A stretch of DNA of 64,000 bases, taken from NCBI RefSeq assembly GCF_029227915.1, contig NC_079888.1:9283001-9347000 (forward strand), read 5' to 3'. This stretch comes from Hydractinia symbiolongicarpus. Taxonomy: Eukaryota; Cnidaria; Hydrozoa; Anthoathecata; Hydractiniidae. The position numbers were made by a program, and so were the translations under genes. The notes below the pieces were generated by a model. It saw only the letters and a program-made list of their open reading frames with translations, did not search any database and was not told where the DNA came from. Positions 24,101 to 37,157 of the stretch are shown here, one piece after another (the stretch's first letter is position 1; the number at the start of each line of letters is the position of its first letter).

Positions 24101-25072
24101 TTCTCAACTCGATTTTTGAAAATATCTCCAACCCATAAATTATGACTTCTTTTCTTTTTTTGTTTTTGTTTTCGCCTTCTCGCGAGTATACTGATCAACA
24201 ATTTTTACGATGTTTTGGTTTTTGTTTTCTTTTGGAAACATAGTGTTGCGCAACAACTTGTTGCAGAAGTGTTGCGCGGAACATTGGCGAATTATTGGAA
24301 ACCACGCTGAACAAGCCTATAAAAAGTTATTAAGGTGGGGGGGGGGGGGGGGTTCTTCTCGCTAGAGTCGTTTCAGTCGGTAACTTGCTGAAATAGCTGA
24401 AAAAGTTAGACTTACAAGATGAAACCAAAATTTGACGACTTAGTCTAAAACATATTATAGAATTTGGTCATAATAATACCAAGGTTCAGAAAAGGATAAA
24501 TAACGTATACTAATTTCGAATTTTTATTCGAACAAATAACGTGTCTTGCTGCAAATATTAGAATTTCTAGTTTGTTTTAGTACGACCTAAACCTTATTTG
24601 TGTAGAAGCTATCAGGAAGTAGTGTCAACAAGAGTTAAATTTTTGTCAAAAAAGGCAGGACTGTGCGAGTCACCTCGGCCGGGTGTTGCCTTGGATAATT
24701 AAGCATTGCAGGTTCGAGTTCTATTGTAAAAAATTAGTCACCACAAAAAGTCACCACAAAAGATATTTTTTAGTGCGGCAACAAATCTGAAGTAGACATA
24801 GTACTAGGTATTTATCAATAGGTTCATCACATCGTTTAGTTCACTGTACTAATATTGTCGACAAGGAAAGGCAAATAACAGGAAGATAAGGGGATGAGAA
24901 AAACTTACTGGTGGTTTTACTAGCTGTTTTTAAAGAGATATTGTTGAGTTTTAAGCAGACTTTTTACTATGTAATATTGTTGTTTTGTTTGTATTTTTCA
25001 AGTCATTTAGATTGAAATATTAATGTAACGAGATAAAAAAAGACGTTCGTTTTGATAATATGCATACAAATA
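21137..25072. other. Spacer between adhesion GPCR and phosphatase genes
   Basis: Starts with the 3' untranslated region of the adhesion GPCR (an AATAAA overlaps its stop codon). Contains a MITE at 23988-24308, a 16-base G run at 24337-24352 and a weak tRNA-like B box (GGTTCGAGTTC) near 24711. Short open frames show no family features. No other gene is supported. Confidence 0.5.
23988..24308. mobile_element. MITE with AGCGTGGTTTCCAATAA inverted ends
   Basis: The left end AGCGTGGTTTCCAATAA and right end TTATTGGAAACCACGCT are perfect inverse complements of 17 bp enclosing 321 bp in total. The interior is rich in GTTGCGCAACAAC-type palindromes. The 134-codon minus-strand frame overlapping it is not a gene. 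No target duplication could be defined. Confidence 0.8.
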
Positions 25073-28000
25073 ATGAGGTTTCGAGCTGGGTCCAGATATT
25101 TTAGCTATAGTGATCTTGCACAGGCAGCTTGTGCGGAGCAACACGAAGGTAAGGCGTTTTTTTATAATATTTTTTCTTCACCATATGTCAGTCCGTCCGT
25201 CCGTCTATTTAAGTGATCTTTACAACATCCAAATTTTTATATTATAGGCAAAGAAGATACATCTGAAAAAGACATGCCTCGCAAACAGTCTAGTAAAACA
25301 AACGATAAAAGTATTTTAGGCAAAGAAAATACGGCTGATAAAGACATTCCCCGCAAACAATCCAGTAAAGCAATCGATGAAAGTTCTCTGCAAGGTTTAA
25401 AATTATTTCTCAAACATTATGAAGAAATTATAGAGGGCAGGACAAAGGATACTGACATTGTGGGAGATGAATATCAGGTTAGTTAGAATGTTGTCATATA
25501 AATAAAATCAGTCCAGCAAAAAAAAGGCCCGGCCTGATTTTCCGAAATCTCACCTTAACAAAACACATCTTGATATCACATGAGAAGCGAGCTGGCCCAG
25601 CTAAAAACCGTTTTCTGCATTTTTTTCTGTTCAGATTATGTGTTCACGCATGTACACTTTAAACTACCTGAAAAACCTAGCAGAAAAAACCCCGTAAAGT
25701 TTAGCAGAAAAAAAGTTGAGTTCTGCTCAACTTTTTTGGTGGAATATAAGAGTACTTTCAAATAAACCAATAAAATTGTAAGGATATGTAAACAAATTTT
25801 AATCACAACGAAGAAAATTAAGCTTAAGCAAACTCCGATATGGCGTTAAGTGAATAACACATACAGCTTTCAGGCCAACGTCGTTTGTCTGTACACCAAC
25901 TAAATTTAAAACTAAATGTTGATTTAATTGGAATCGCACAACCTCTTAACAACATGCTGATTTAAAGTCACCTACATCCACAGAAATCTGAAACCCAACA
26001 CAAGTACCATTCTTGCGTGCTCTTTAATTAAAGTTGAAGAATTGGCTCACTCAAAAGCGCCTAAAAAAAGAAAGAAAGCACTCGAAGAAACACTGGATTT
26101 GGTGTGAGACGACGTGTAATGATTGATAGACTTAGAAGGGCATATCCATTCCTATGCAACAATAAACTTGCATCTTATGAAGAGTAAGAATAAAAATGCT
26201 TAGGAACAAATTTGTGATCAACTTGTTGGTAGTGTTAACTAAGGTATCTTCAACTAACTCAATCTAGATGCATTTTTAAGATTACTCAGCCGGACATTTT
26301 TTTCTTTTTCTCTCTCTGATTGTTAAAAAAATGAAAAAGAAATTTGTTTACCATTGCCATGTTGAAATAAAATTCATAGAAATTGGCACCAAATGGAAAC
26401 TGACGATGGAAAATTCCGCTCTCAAAATGCCGGGCAGATAGTTCCGCTGAAACGGAAAATGCGTTAAATAGAAACGATCTTAATGGGGATGTAAAGCAAG
26501 ATCCCGGCAAAGCGGGCTGAAAAATTTCCATGTCATAGCTCCATCCCGGCAAATCGGGTTGACTTCTATATTTTTGTGCATGAATTTATTTTATTTAGAG
26601 AAATCACATGTTTTCTGTGCATTAGAAACAAAAATACGAAAGAAAAAATTTTTATCAACAAATTTCTTTTATAAAATTCTTGATGAACATAATAGTTTTG
26701 TACATTAAGAACAATAAACAAAGACAAAGAACTTATTTAATCAATTTTATGTGATAGGGAGATGATTTCAGACCGGTAAAACAAGCCATTCCGGTAAAAC
26801 AAGCCAGCACGGCTAACCGGGCTCCAGTGATAAGTCCCTTAGTTTTTACAAACATTTTTTTGTTATGTCAAACGAAGTTTTTTTGTAAAGCCTTAATCAT
26901 TGCGCATACTGGCACGCCCTAAATGCTTCGTAAACGGATTTTCACGATTCGCCGTTCAATTCGCTTTTTAATTTTCATGACAAAATAAATTAGACGCCAA
27001 ATTCATTGTTTACATTGGTTAACCGCGTTCTGATTGGTCTAAAACTAGCAGCGAAACCTTTAGCTGCGAAAAAGTAGGAACTGTTTGCAAAATCACAACA
27101 AACAAAACTGCGCATGCTCAGATACAATTCACCGTCGAATTCGCCGTTCAATTCGCTTCGTGAAATTCCCCCATGGAACTGTTTGTAATTATTGCTTAGA
27201 AGTATTCTGTTTTCTTTGTTTGGTTTATCGTCTGGTGATTGCTGTGGTATAAATAGCATGAAAATCATATCTGTTTTTTCTCTTTGTACGACATAATTTT
27301 TTTTATTATTCTATTATCTTGTTTTTTGCTTGATATAGAGTGGAGCTCACTGCTCTTAAAATATTTTTGCCTGACAGTTCGAAAGGTTTCCTGTTTTTCA
27401 AGAAAAGTGTGGATTTTTTTTAATAAAATAAATTTAAAAACAACGACCTCTAATATTTTTATTTGGAATTCTTTCGTTCTTTATGTTTGATCTAATTTTT
27501 TGATAACAAAGCCCTAAGAAAGCTTATACTAAAAGGTGGAATTCCTAAAAACATTTCAGCATTGATGCTAATTTTAATAAAAAAACCCAAACATGTATGT
27601 TTTCCGCTTGCAGTTTTGATTTAGTTGTTTTTGTTTTAGAAAATCAAGGAACAATCTTCAGAAAACAATACTTCTCTTTTAAGCACTGAGGGTTCAAAAG
27701 ATATCAATAGATGGAAAAATCGATATAAAGATATTATACCCTGTAAGTTGGTTGTATATACATTTCTGTTCATGATTGTGAAATTTTACACATTTTTCTG
27801 CAGGGATTCTTTTTATAAGAATAATATTTATAAGCTCGATCATTGGGACACCAATTTTTATTCTTACAGCATTTTCCATGAAAATATCGACTCCGAAGGA
27901 AGCAATAACCAGGAGATGTAACCAACCGTGCATATTTTAAAAATGTGTTACACATTGGTTATTTTACTGAATATTAGCCTTTTCCTTGTTTATCCAACTA

Positions 28001-31000
28001 TGTTTTAAATGTCATGGTATTTTTTAGTCGATTTTTTCAACAATTATTTAAAATCACTTTTAAGAATCATTTACGGTTCCAAATATCTAAAAAAAAAAAG
28101 TATGATTCTTATAATTATTTTTAGCAACTTTAAAATAGCAGTTGGAATGACAAAATTTGAAGTCGGGTTTGCAGTAATGTCCTCGTGTTTTAATCTCTTT
28201 AAAAATACTGCTTACTACGGTCATTCCTGAAAATAGTTGTCCACGTGATGTACCAAAGATCAGTCTTTTATTTGAACATTGTATCTGTGTTTTTAGACGA
28301 TTATACCAGAGTTGTTTTACCGAAAGACGAATCTGGTGAAGGATCTGATTACATCAATGCTAATAGGATCCAGGTATGCATTACCATTTTTTTCTTTAAA
28401 AGAGTAAATTATGGTTTCATCCAATTGCAACATATTGAATTTATATAACTAAAAGTGTTTTTTTTTTGTCACCAGTAACATAAATTAAAGTGCAAAGAAA
28501 CATTTTTTTTGGCAGGAATTTTAGATCTAACTACGAATGCTGTATTTTCAATCGCCACCACAAGTGGTTACATTGGTTGTTTCTATATTAGAGTAGCGCA
28601 TTTTGAACTTGTAAGAGATTAGTTGTCGATGTTTAGACAGACTTAAGACTTCATATCTTAGGTTATGTGGTCAAATCTATACTTTTAAAACATGCTCTTT
28701 TTGTTGACTAAAGCACAAAGATTTATCATGAATTTCCTAACCTTTGTGGCCCGCGACGTAAATTATCTCGTTGTGAGGGCTCAACAAAGAATGCTATTAA
28801 CGACTTTCACATGCTCTATACTTGATCTGCGTGTGCGCGAAAGTAGTGACCTTGCAGCCTGCAGGCTGTAGAGGAGTAACTATTTCACCTTTTTGTCCGT
28901 GTTGAAAAAATGATAAAAAATGGCTGGCAAACATGGTAAAAGTTGACCTGTTTGCGACATAATTTGTTGCTTTTGTCTACAATAATATTTTGTTCTTGCT
29001 GCTCAATAAATGGAAATCACATCTTTTTTTTACATTTAGGATGTAAATACAAATATGTGTTATATAGCTTCTCAAGGTCCTCTGCCAAATACAGTTGATG
29101 ATTTCTGGAGAATGATCTGGCACTATGAAGTCAAGGTAAGGAAATTAAGACGTAGTTAAAAGGGCTACGAAACGATTTAATAAACTCATTCCCCGCAATT
29201 TGGAATGTAATAAACGGATCATTTAAAAGGTCAGGGTGCAATAAATTATAAACACTTTAGAATCACGTCTAGACAAAATGTTTATGAATATTATTTTTAT
29301 TTTTTTTAAGAAAAGAAAAAATTTACTTTTTGAAATATATTAAATATCAGTAAATCGAAAGCTTGATTTAACGAGGGAACATAGACAACACAAGGAGGAC
29401 CTGTATTTTTTAAAAAATGCTATGTTAACAGAAGAAGAAGGTCATTATTATCTCTAAAAAGATTTTAAAGTCATTGTTGTTGCTTTATGTATAATAAACT
29501 TATATCTTTCTTTGCAAAATTTCGAAGGATATAGCTAGCTACTTTAATTGGAGAAATTTTTTGGATAAATTAAGAAAAATTAAGAAATTCGGAAAACTTC
29601 CCAAGATTAACTTACGCGAATAAGGATTTTTCAGTTGGAAAACACTTCAAAATTTTTAGTATGATCGTCACTTTTTCTAGCCATAATATAAACTTTCAAA
29701 AACTCTTATATTTTACAAAAATGTTTCGTCATCAAAATCGTCAAAGAGATAGAATTGGTATGATGTTCTTCAATAAACAGATATTAGTATTGATACTAAT
29801 GATAAACAGATATTAGTATTGAATACTGGATTCGATTAAAAATGTTATAAATTTTCTTTCTTGAAATAAGATTTCTAAGTATTTTGTGCATTTTAATAAT
29901 AAACTTTCGCGAACTAAGAAATTCGGAAACTTTTGCGAGATAAAGTTTCACGAATAAAGAAACCCGCAAATTATCGCGAAATAAACTTTCGCTAAAATGG
30001 CGAAAAATCGCAAATTCGCGAAATTCTCTCCAATTAAAGTAGTTGAAAAGGTTTAAAGTTTATTTTATTAGAAAGTTTAAAGTAAAAGCAAATCATGGAT
30101 ATCCAAAATATATGTAGGGAACTTTTCTGTCATTTTCAGTTATAATTAAATGACCAATATGATATTTAACATGATTTAAGTTGTTGTCTTTGTCTTCAGT
30201 GATCATAAAAATTTCCACCGCCGTTAGCTTGACTTTCGTGTAAGTCAATAAGGTCGAAAACCAACATCCGTTTCGTAGACCCTTTAATTATCCTATTTTA
30301 ATCTTAACTTCAGTAAAAATATTTTTGGCATCGGCAACCACTTTCAAGAAATTAATAGTTTTATTTTTTTATTTAGCTTATTATCATGGCTTGCAAGGAG
30401 ACTGAAAAGGGAAAGGTTCGTGTCTTGTTTGTTTTTTATACTTTGTTAAACGAGTTAGCTACCTGTGTTCCATTGTTACTTGCAATATAAAATATGATTT
30501 TAACAGCCGGTTGTAAATACATTGACATTTTATTATAGTCTAAGTGTCAAAGGTACTGGCCACTAAATGGAGAGGGAATACATTTTAAGAATATTACAGT
30601 TTCTTTGGTACGTAAATAAATTGCTATTCACGGTTTTTCTTCTTAGTGTTTACTCTTTTTTTTTCTATAACTACCATAAACTTTCGAGTAAAGCTCACTC
30701 GAGTATAAGGACGCCCGAGAGTATAAATACACCCTAGCATAAGGACACCTGAGCATAAGGACACCCGAGATTATTGGAACACCCGAGTATAAGAACCCCC
30801 GAGAGTATAAGAACATCCGAGTATAAGAACACCCGAGTATAAGGACACCTGAGAGTATAAGAACACCCGTGTATAAAGACACCTGTGTAACCCCATCAAC
30901 CGTGTGTAAGCCAATTAGAAAAGCTTTTAAACTTGTATAAGCCCAGAGCTTATATACGAAATTTAACGTTATTCATAGACTAACAACTTTCCTCCACTGA

Positions 31001-34000
31001 CAATGTCTTTTTTTCATTTCTAAGTACGAGGTTAATGGGTCCGATGTAGTTTGCACATGACTGCCAAAAATATAATCTGAAACAAATAAGCTAGTATTCT
31101 GTTGGTCTTTTTATACTATATACTAAAAACTGGACCTGCCTGTGCCTTTTTTATTCCTAATTTAGTATACCGAAAGCCCGCTGGCTCATAACATTCAGAT
31201 GAGACAGTTGGAAGTATCAAACGGTGAGGTAAGTACTAAAACCTAGATCAAGAAAGAAGTATTAACATATATTTGTTGTGCTTATACTTTGCCCATCTAA
31301 TTTAGAAAGGGCGTTTAGTCACTCAACTTCATTACTTGGATTGGCCAGATCACGATGCACCAGAAACAAGTGAAAGTATATTACAATTGATTGAAATAGC
31401 ACGAGAAATCCATTCGGAAGTTGGCTCACCCATACTTGTACATTGCAGGTATGCCTTCTTGCGCATCATAAATATGTGAATAGTTAAGATTTTATCATTC
31501 TAAATTTGTCCAAACATCCCGTCTCGTTTTAAAAGTTTGCTTTAATTCATTATGTAAATTTGATCTTTCGTTGAAAAAGTATAGCAAATAACATCGCATG
31601 CTGAAGTTTTAACCTACAGCGAGCTCTTCAAATACATGATTTTTATAAGCATGACATTTGTAAGCATCCGTAGGTTTAAATTTGGTCATTTTTTAAGCAT
31701 ATGATAAGCATTTATGTAAAGCCTAAGAAAACATTGTTTAGTTTTATGTTTTTTGTTTCGTGAGCGGTTTTTCTCTTTATTGTTTATATCTGAATTACCA
31801 GTATTTAGTAAGATTTAATGATGTTCAAAATTCAAAGTAAGATTTAAGTTGTAACTAATGATGTTCAAAATTCAAATGCAATATTTTTATAGCATATTGT
31901 GAGCCCTATCATGTGTTTTTCGTTAGGATATTCCAATTAAATCATTTTGCTATTAAGCATAACCTAAGCATATTTTGAGCCTCATTTTAGGCCTCATTCT
32001 CTCTATCTGGAACAATTCCTCTCCCTGAGTTTCTATCAAGATAAACTCTCTACACTCTTGCGTGTTTGCGATAAAGAGAATCTACTGTAAATCTTTTTCT
32101 TTTCTTTTAGTGCTGGCTGTGGTAGAACGGGTGCCATCATTGCAATTGATTACGCAAGAAAATTAATTCAAGATAAAGTAATATTTTTTTCTCAATCAAA
32201 TACTTATTTTTTAGGATCCCCTTTTATTTGTAGTCTATTTTTGCAGAATCCTTCAAGAGAAAGCAGTGTTGTTTTGATACGACTTGTCACAGTAGAAATG
32301 AAAGAGATTTTTTAAATGCCCCATTTATATTGCAAGAAATCTTACTAGAGAACAAGTAACATAAGGCTACAGTGGTTTGCCTAATATATTGAAACATAAC
32401 CAGCTTAAAATTGTGTTTGAAGAAAGCCCTCCTCCCATTTCTCAATGTTGAAGACCCAGGGGATCAGTAACGGTGTTTCAACAATGAGATAGGGAGAAGG
32501 GGATCTGTAAAATGTTTAGGGCTTAAGGTTTGAGAGAAAAATCCGTTTATTCAAATATTTATGCACACGACTGGATTACAAATTTCGTATTCATTCCATG
32601 TCCTGTCAGCGGTTAACGTAGTTTTAAGATGGTCTGAATAACGATTTGTGTATGTCTTATTTCCTTGTGTATCTTAACCCATAAACCCTGTTAATCTTAC
32701 TGTTTAAAGTACAAACAAAATTTGTTTTCAGTGGAAATCTATGCTGGACTTTTTTATTAGCTAAATACAGGAATTTTTGGTCGCAGCCTAAGAAGGGCCT
32801 TTTAAAACATAATACGCACTGGTACAGAAATAGGGCCGACATTAACCGCGGGCCGTGCAAATAGGTGCCCATAAGGAAGTATGTGAAGAAGTTACATTAG
32901 TTGAAGGAAACTAACGCAATCATTTTGTACAGTTTTTAACAAAAATATGCACTTTGTCTAGACATGGTCAATTTTTTTTTATTTTAACTTTTTCTTTGTT
33001 TGCATTACAGGTGAACAATATATGTGTGTACGATATTGTCACGTGGTTAAGAATGCAAAGACCTGCTATGGTCCAAACGAAGGTAATGTAGATTGGATTT
33101 AGGAATCAATGTGGTTTCAGTTGAACCGTCAATCGAAATCCTGGCTAACATGAAAATTATTGATGTACAATAGGAAATGAGAAAAAAAAGTTTTTTTAGA
33201 AAATGTTGAAAACACAAGAGAAAAATGCTTAGCTACAATGTCAATTCAGTTGATAGAATATAGATTAAATATACATTTCGCCCTTTTTCAAGCAGCAGGG
33301 TAAATTCTTACCTCAACCAAATAAGTTCTACGAGCGAGCCAATCCTATTAACTTGATTTCCACTGCATAATTGTTTGTTTACCCGTGGAATGATTTTGAC
33401 GCTTTTTTTAATCGGAAACGGAATGCCGAAATGTATTAATACACATTTCTCGCTACCAATCAGCAGTACTTCATTGTCTATTCCTTATATTTATTTTTTT
33501 ATTTATTTATTCATCACTTTGTTACGAAAGCCATTACAACCTTTGATTTCCACTTGTCTTCATACTTTTTGCGTGTCTTTTGATGGCTATTTTGACTTAC
33601 ATGTGATAAAATTTTACATTTTAGATACAATATGAATTTATATATGGTGTAATACGTGAAATGGTAAAATCAGAATTAAGTAAATATGCAGCCGCGCCGA
33701 AAGACACTCCTATTTATACTAACATTGTAAGTAAAAATCACATCTTAACCGCTTTTACAGTTTTTATTGACTTTGCAACTAGAGTCATAGAACGACAGCA
33801 GTCTACCGGTTAGAACTACACATAGAAACCAATTTGCCAAGTCTCTCTAGGAAAAGGAATTACTTTGATAAACCAGATGATAAACATTTTGACTATAGGT
33901 AACATTCAACACAACAGGTGGTAGTGGCCTTAAAACATTACACAGCAAATATTGCAAAATCTTTACATTTGGCGTAAACAAATAACCTATGTTCTTTACA

Positions 34001-35105
34001 CTGTGAATGTTTGTTGGGTTTTCACATAATTGCTTCTGAAGATCTTCAAAAATTAGATCTCTTTCTTACAGTCTTATATCTATAATTTATGCGCTCTTTG
34101 TAAGAGTGAAAATTACCCTTATTTTTTTGTACAGCACCTTTGTTCACGTCCTACAGTTTTGGCAGCATACATCCAGAAGCACCTCAGAATTCTAAGTTTA
34201 TTTTGCAGTAAAAGTTTAAAGATTTTTATATTAGCCAATACTTTAAAATCCTCCAAAAACATTAACAAAGAATAAATACACAAAAATCAAATAAAACCTG
34301 CTGATTCTTAACTAAATTTACCAATGCTTGTATAGAAAGTAATGGTAACAATGTAAGGCTCTTCTGTGTCTTCAGATGCATTTATTCTCAGGAAACAAGC
34401 TTGGTTGTAACTGTTACAGTTCTTCTGTAACGTCACATGCGTTCTTTCTCAGGAAAGTAGCCGGATTGTAACCTTTAATTTTTCTGTTAAATCTACGCAT
34501 TTTTTCTCAGGACCCAAGCACTGATGCAATGGAAGTGTTTCAAGAATCCAAAGAACATGTTAATGGTGATTACACGACATCTGAGGAAAATAATTTAGAA
34601 AAAAAAACATCTAATTTGAAGGAAGGGCAAAATACAATGCAAGGATATAAAAAAAAATCGTCCGACCGTTCCCATGGAAGACATTCTAAAGAGAAAGGAT
34701 CACGAAAGAAGCAATCTGATTGGGTAGTGGTAAGCGTTTCCAAAACAAAAGAATCAGGCGCATCTAATGGAGCAGACATTGCGCAGGAAATAATAGCAAC
34801 GCATGCCAGAGATTCTAGCAAAGGTAATCTCGCTATACATTTTGTCGCCTAAAAACGGAATATAAGCAGTATGAAATTCAATTTTAATAGACAACAAATC
34901 ACTATGGCAACAAGGAAGTTCTGTGCTGAGAATGCACAGGTTAACGTTTAGTCCTGCTGGAGCTGGTACCGTATATATACGGGATAGCTACTGGGGTTTT
35001 ACAGGCCCGCCCAGCAGCGTCACAAGCAATTTCAACAAACTGGTTTTGCTCAGATCTAGTAGCAAGACCAAAACACTGTCTTTTAAAAAGAAAGCCGGAG
35101 TCTAA
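25073..35105 (+). CDS. Non-receptor protein tyrosine phosphatase, PTPN12/PEST-like, 14 exons
   Basis: Exons 25073-25148, 25248-25477, 27640-27742, 28297-28373, 29040-29135, 30377-30415, 30539-30607, 31166-31228, 31306-31448, 32111-32177, 33011-33082, 33625-33726, 34511-34823, 34891-35105 join in phase to 554 residues. It removes phosphate from tyrosine in the cytosol. Motifs: KNRYKDI (128-134), SDYINAN (153-159), WPDH with acid D266, P-loop [10 protein letters not shown] with nucleophile C298 and R304, and QTKIQ (343-347). [19 protein letters not shown] and CQRYWPL resemble the PTPN12/18/22 group. The N terminus has a duplicated 24-residue unit (26-74) with RKQSS twice, possible kinase sites. 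The tail (380-554) is Lys/Ser-rich; I do not see the PPPLPERTPESF motif of vertebrate members. No membrane segment. An upstream stop at 25034 supports the start. Confidence 0.9.
28545..28915. repeat. Dispersed repeat shared with 10255-10470
   Basis: Carries TGTTTCTATATTAGAGT, CATTTTGAACTTGT and CGCGAAAGTAGTGACCTTGC like the copy in the adhesion GPCR, with about 150 bp of extra sequence in the middle. Lies in the intron after phosphatase exon 4. Confidence 0.5.
29539..30042. mobile_element. MITE with CTACTTTAATTGGAGA inverted ends
   Basis: The left end CTACTTTAATTGGAGAAATTT and right end AATTCTCTCCAATTAAAGTAG form a nearly perfect inverted repeat of about 20 bp. The interior is dominated by TTCGCGAA-like text such as ACTTTCGCGAA. 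Similar CGCGAA-rich text near 7750-7870 and 45330-46190 may be relatives without recognisable ends. It lies in the intron after phosphatase exon 5. Confidence 0.7.
30690..30890. repeat. Minisatellite of GAGTATAAGGACACCC-like units
   Basis: More than ten imperfect units of 15-17 bp in a phosphatase intron. The Leu/Tyr/Ser-repeat frame on the minus strand is a product of the repeat. Confidence 0.85.
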
Positions 35106-36487
35106 AAGCGCTTTTTGGTTAATTTTCGGCCCTTTAAATTTAATAGTTCATTCAAAAAATCTCTCCACAATTTTTTCTAAATCCGAGAATGGGCATGTTA
35201 CAGGTCACCAATGCAGCACTAAATCACCCAAACACAGTTTTGTGTCATAGCACACTTAGAATGCACTCAATGAATTTGAGACACATCGAATGCTTGCAAT
35301 CCTTTCTTTTGCCAAACTAAAGTCAACACCCAACTGGGTTGCCCAGGGGGGAGAGGGGAGGGAAGTTTAGGTCTTTTTCTATTAAATGAGCCTGGATTGA
35401 GCATCTAGTTCGTGTTTGTTCTCGAGTTATGGTCAATTGAATTTGGCAAAAAAGGCTCAAATCCTTATAGGACAGTTTTAATAAGAGATAGCACACGTAC
35501 ACTAAACAACTTATCCCAATTTCTCTGGTGTTTTCTAGTGTCCATTAAATATAATATTTCACCAGCATTTTCTACTCATACCCAACTAACCAAAGGTTAT
35601 AAAGTACGCAGGTTAGAGCTTACAGAAACTTGTTTCCTGTCGAATTGAATCAGGAGAACGAGCCTCTCCGAATAGCGGATACCTCTAATTAGCAGATAAA
35701 AAGTAATTGAATTAAAGATGTCTGTTAATTAAAGAGTCGACTGTAACACCTTTTTCTCATTTAGCATAAATAAAACGGACTGTATTTACTTCTTTTTCCC
35801 TACTACGTTAGATTTCCCGATGACGGCTAACCACCAGAGTTTTGTAGATCCCGGTCAACAACGACATCAATGGCCAAAGTATTAGAAATCACACAAACAA
35901 ACAATTTGACCAATATGTTAACTCCAGAATATGGAAATTTTATGATTTATGAACAACTGACGCTGTTAAAGATGGTGCAATGATATCGCCGTGAATGCAT
36001 GCAATTGGTGGATTAATAAATACATTGCACTGTTTGGAGTCTCCTTGAACATATTAAACTTTCAAAAGAACTTTGTTACACTGTGTTAGTTGTAAATTTA
36101 CTTCCCTGTTTTGTAGATAGACATAGTTTTAGAAGAATGATGTTTTTTAGAAGTATTAGCATAAATTAAAATATAACAAATCAAATGTATTCTCTCGTAT
36201 TTGTACCCGCGTAATCTGTCCGTTTGTGAGGCGAAACGGTTTCGTGCTACAGCACGCATAAATAATTTATCCACAAGAAAACAGATACGACACTTAGGCG
36301 ATTTTAATTCCCGGTCAATCACGAATTCCAGAATTTCAGCTTTTTAAGGAAGAGCAATAATACTTTTCCAAAAAGAATATATATGATTTTTACCATATAA
36401 CAAAGAAATAGGCACAATTTATTTAGCTCTTTTTCAAAGCCTATACATATGATAGAACTGAAAACCTCCGACCACGAGTAGGGTTAA

Positions 36488-36589
36488 TGCAACCTTGTCT
36501 CCGGGACATCTTGCATTTTTTATGACTTCGGGACAGTGATCGCCATCTCGTTATAAAAATAGACAACAGGCGCTGGGAACGAGGTTGCA
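36488..36589. mobile_element. Very short MITE, GAGGTTG-type ends
   Basis: Starts TGCAACCTTGTCTCCGGG and ends CTGGGAACGAGGTTGCA, an imperfect inverted repeat of about 17 bp. Same family as 13033-13155. Confidence 0.6.
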
Positions 36590-37032
36590 GTCAGTGCTCG
36601 GGATTATAGACTAGTATTCAATCCAATGTGACTTTTCAATGGATTTCATATGTCGTCCATAAATACTGCGACAGGCCGCCTATCGAACATGTAACAAATA
36701 CAAAAATGCTTGCAATATCAGTTTTCAACGCATTCAACAAACATTTTAGAATCATACATCTGTGGCTTGTTGTTGAGCTAGCTTTGCGTACACAATTAAC
36801 TATATTATAATGTTAAAAGCTAAACATTATAAAGTAATAAAATGCGTTAGCTAGGTTAGCTAGATCTGTAACGTTATGAATGTGCAGGACAATTTTAGAA
36901 AATACACTTCGAGTTTTGTGGCCAAAAAAGGTGAACGGACGTAAAAACATTATAGCTAGTTCCTGATCACAAAGTACGTTCTTAGCCGAAATCTTAATTA
37001 TATTGTTTAAGATTTATGCGTGGCTAGAAACG

Positions 37033-37157
37033 TCTCTATGATAATAGCTGTTTTCTGTCTGTGTGTCCGTAAGAAAAACGTCGTCTTACGGACATGCCAC
37101 ATACCGTGTAATTTAAAGACGAGTGACCCGTTGATTTTTCCTCGGGTTAACGGCTAG
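37033..37157 (+). mobile_element. Helitron-like non-autonomous element
   Basis: Starts TCTCTATGATAATAGC and ends with a stem CCCGTTGA/TCCTCGGG, TTAACGGCTAG and T. 125 bp, no coding capacity. Confidence 0.65.

Noticed and set aside
23797-24201. 134-codon minus-strand frame
   Set aside because: Runs through one end of a MITE and its flank; no family features.
30643-30882. 79-codon minus-strand frame with GVLILG-type repeats
   Set aside because: Minisatellite in a phosphatase intron.
34570-34821. 83-codon minus-strand frame
   Set aside because: Antisense to the phosphatase tail exon.
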